From Burkholderia pseudomultivorans (GTDB lineage: Bacteria > Pseudomonadota > Gammaproteobacteria > Burkholderiales > Burkholderiaceae), in contig NZ_CABVPP010000046.1 of the NCBI RefSeq assembly GCF_902499075.1, positions 1 through 61,471 of the forward strand: 61,471 nucleotides of DNA, given 5' to 3'. The translations under genes were made by a program, and so were the position numbers. Below, one piece after another: positions 60,501 to 61,471 of this stretch. Position 1 is the stretch's first letter. Each line of letters starts with the position of its first letter. The notes beneath the pieces were generated by a model. That model searched no databases and was not told the DNA's origin. It worked only from the letters and a program-made list of their open reading frames with translations.

Positions 60501-60655
60501 TAAATCGGGCGTATTCCCGGCTTCAGATCGGCGTCGTAACGAGGAGGCGTTTCGAGCCGGCGAGGTCGAGCCGGGCCGGCAGACGTGACAAGGCCGCGCC
60601 GGTGCGCGCGCGGCCTTGCGAAGAAGAGAAGTCGAGAAGTCCGGAAACGGCCGCG

Positions 60656-61471
60656 CTACGCGCCGATCCAGCCGAACCGCCACGACAGCCGGCGCGTCGC
60701 GGCGAGCAGCGCCTGCGCGAGGGCGCTGTCCGGCCCGCGCGGGAAGCCGCGCGACGAGCCGATGATCGCGATCACGAGCCGGATGCTGCCGGTGTGATCG
60801 AACACGGGCGCGGCGACCGTCGCGATGCCGGGCACCGGCGCGTCGAACGCGAAGTCCAGCCCTGCGTCGCGGATTTGCGCCAGCCGCGCGCGGAACGCGT
60901 CGTCGGCCTGCGCCGCGCGCCCGGCGAGGCGCACCGGCTCGTCGGCGAGCAGGCCGGCCAGCACGTCGTCGGTCATGCCGGCCGCGAAGCTGCGGCCGAT
61001 CGCGGTGTTGACGAGCGACATCACGGTGCCGACCTGCAGGCTCACGTGCTGCGGCCGCGCCGATTCCTCGAGACGGATCACGGTCGGCCCGAGCGGCCCG
61101 AGCGTCGCCGCGGCGACGCTCATGTCGGTCGTCGCGGCCAGCGCGACGATCTCGGCTTCCGCGTCGCGGGTCGGCGACACGCGCTGCATCGCGATCAGGC
61201 CGAGCGCCTGGCCGAGCGGGCCGCCGTCGAAGCAGCCGGCGTCGTCGCGGCTCAGCAGGCCGATCTTCAGCAGGCTCACCAGATGCGGAAACGCCTTCGC
61301 CGCCGGCATCCCGGCCGCCGCCGCCAGATCGCGCAGCGGCAGCGCGCGGCCCGCCGACACGAGCGCGAGCAGCAGTTCGCCGGTGCTGTCGAGCGCGTTG
61401 ATCCCGCGCTGTGCCTTGGTGTCGTCGGCCAGTGCGGGCGGCACGCGCGGCGAGGCGGGCGCAGCCGCGGC
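60656..61471 (-). CDS. IclR-family regulator (5' end beyond the window)
   Basis: At least 262 residues of an IclR-type regulator. The N-terminal winged helix (LPLRDLAAAAGMPAAKAFPHL) is followed by the effector-binding domain (TVMSLVNTAIGRSFAAG and VPGIATVAAPVFDHTG). A GTG at 61444 could be the start, but the frame stays open to the window edge (AAAPASPR before it), so the true start may lie outside. The 3' end at 60656 is complete. It is the last gene visible at this edge; its target is not in view. Confidence 0.88.
   Translation of the reverse strand, partial: AAAAPASPRVPPALADDTKAQRGINALDSTGELLLALVSAGRALPLRDLAAAAGMPAAKAFPHLVSLLKIGLLSRDDAGCFDGGPLGQALGLIAMQRVSPTRDAEAEIVALAATTDMSVAAATLGPLGPTVIRLEESARPQHVSLQVGTVMSLVNTAIGRSFAAGMTDDVLAGLLADEPVRLAGRAAQADDAFRARLAQIRDAGLDFAFDAPVPGIATVAAPVFDHTGSIRLVIAIIGSSRGFPRGPDSALAQALLAATRRLSWRFGWIGA

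Noticed and set aside
1-61471. CRISPR arrays, tRNA/rRNA genes, insertion sequences or prophage
   Set aside because: No regularly spaced repeats, no cloverleaf-like segments ending in CCA, no transposase or integrase motifs were found on either strand.

Overview
The window looks like part of a Burkholderia replicon, most probably the Burkholderia cepacia complex. The reasons are uniformly very high GC with strong GC bias at third codon positions, two Gram-negative trimeric porins of the burkholderial type ending in RF, several NodT-type outer membrane lipoproteins, and a density of LysR, TetR, MarR, AraC, Lrp, Crp and MocR regulators typical of a secondary chromosome. I see no tRNA, rRNA, CRISPR array, insertion sequence or phage gene. 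The species assignment is inference from style, not from a marker gene.

Layout, left to right. 0.1-1.4 kb: a small unknown protein and a quinone oxidoreductase. 1.4-2.4 kb: an islet of visibly lower GC with an orphan two-helix membrane protein and a decayed copy of the 3' end of the neighbouring porin. 2.5-9.9 kb: a Fe3+/AfuA-type ABC importer (substrate-binding protein, fused double permease, ATPase) plus porin, transcribed leftwards, facing a TctD/TctE-like two-component system. 10.0-10.9 kb: a MOSC protein. 11.0-23.1 kb: an organosulfur island. It holds a seven-gene leftward operon (SsuD-like monooxygenase, class II aldolase, binding protein, permease, ATPase, a membrane c-type cytochrome, second binding protein), a divergent SfnB-like acyl-CoA-dehydrogenase homologue, a LysR regulator, a thiol dioxygenase and a four-domain rhodanese. 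23.1-27.4 kb: a lipoprotein glycerophosphodiesterase, a stand-alone squalene/phytoene synthase and a second porin.

27.5-32.7 kb: a TetR-led ABC drug-export operon (TetR, HlyD, ATPase, ABC2 permease, OMF) linked by 4-nt stop/start overlaps. 32.9-39.2 kb: cupin, AhpD-like, MocR and LysR genes, then a MarR/MFS operon divergent from an SDR gene. 39.2-41.8 kb: an electrophile-defence pair (DJ-1/PfpI protein and XenA-type old yellow enzyme) behind two matching palindromes resembling NemR-type operators. 42-46 kb: AI-2E family transporter, small lipoprotein, SDR, AraC regulator, LysE exporter. 46.3-54.4 kb: a five-gene RND efflux operon that carries its own CusRS-like two-component system at the 3' end. 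54.6-61.5 kb: Crp/Fnr regulator, acyl-CoA synthetase, TrkA-type potassium channel, a divergent LysE/Lrp pair, a 47-codon small gene with its own promoter palindrome, and an IclR regulator running off the right edge.

Most of the window is ordinary accessory metabolism and efflux. The parts most likely to reward work are the sulfur island (cytochrome inside an importer operon, two binding proteins, alternating active/inactive rhodanese repeats), the electrophile operon with no local regulator, the MarR protein with a C-terminal five-cysteine cluster, the porin-end duplication, and the unlisted 47-residue protein.
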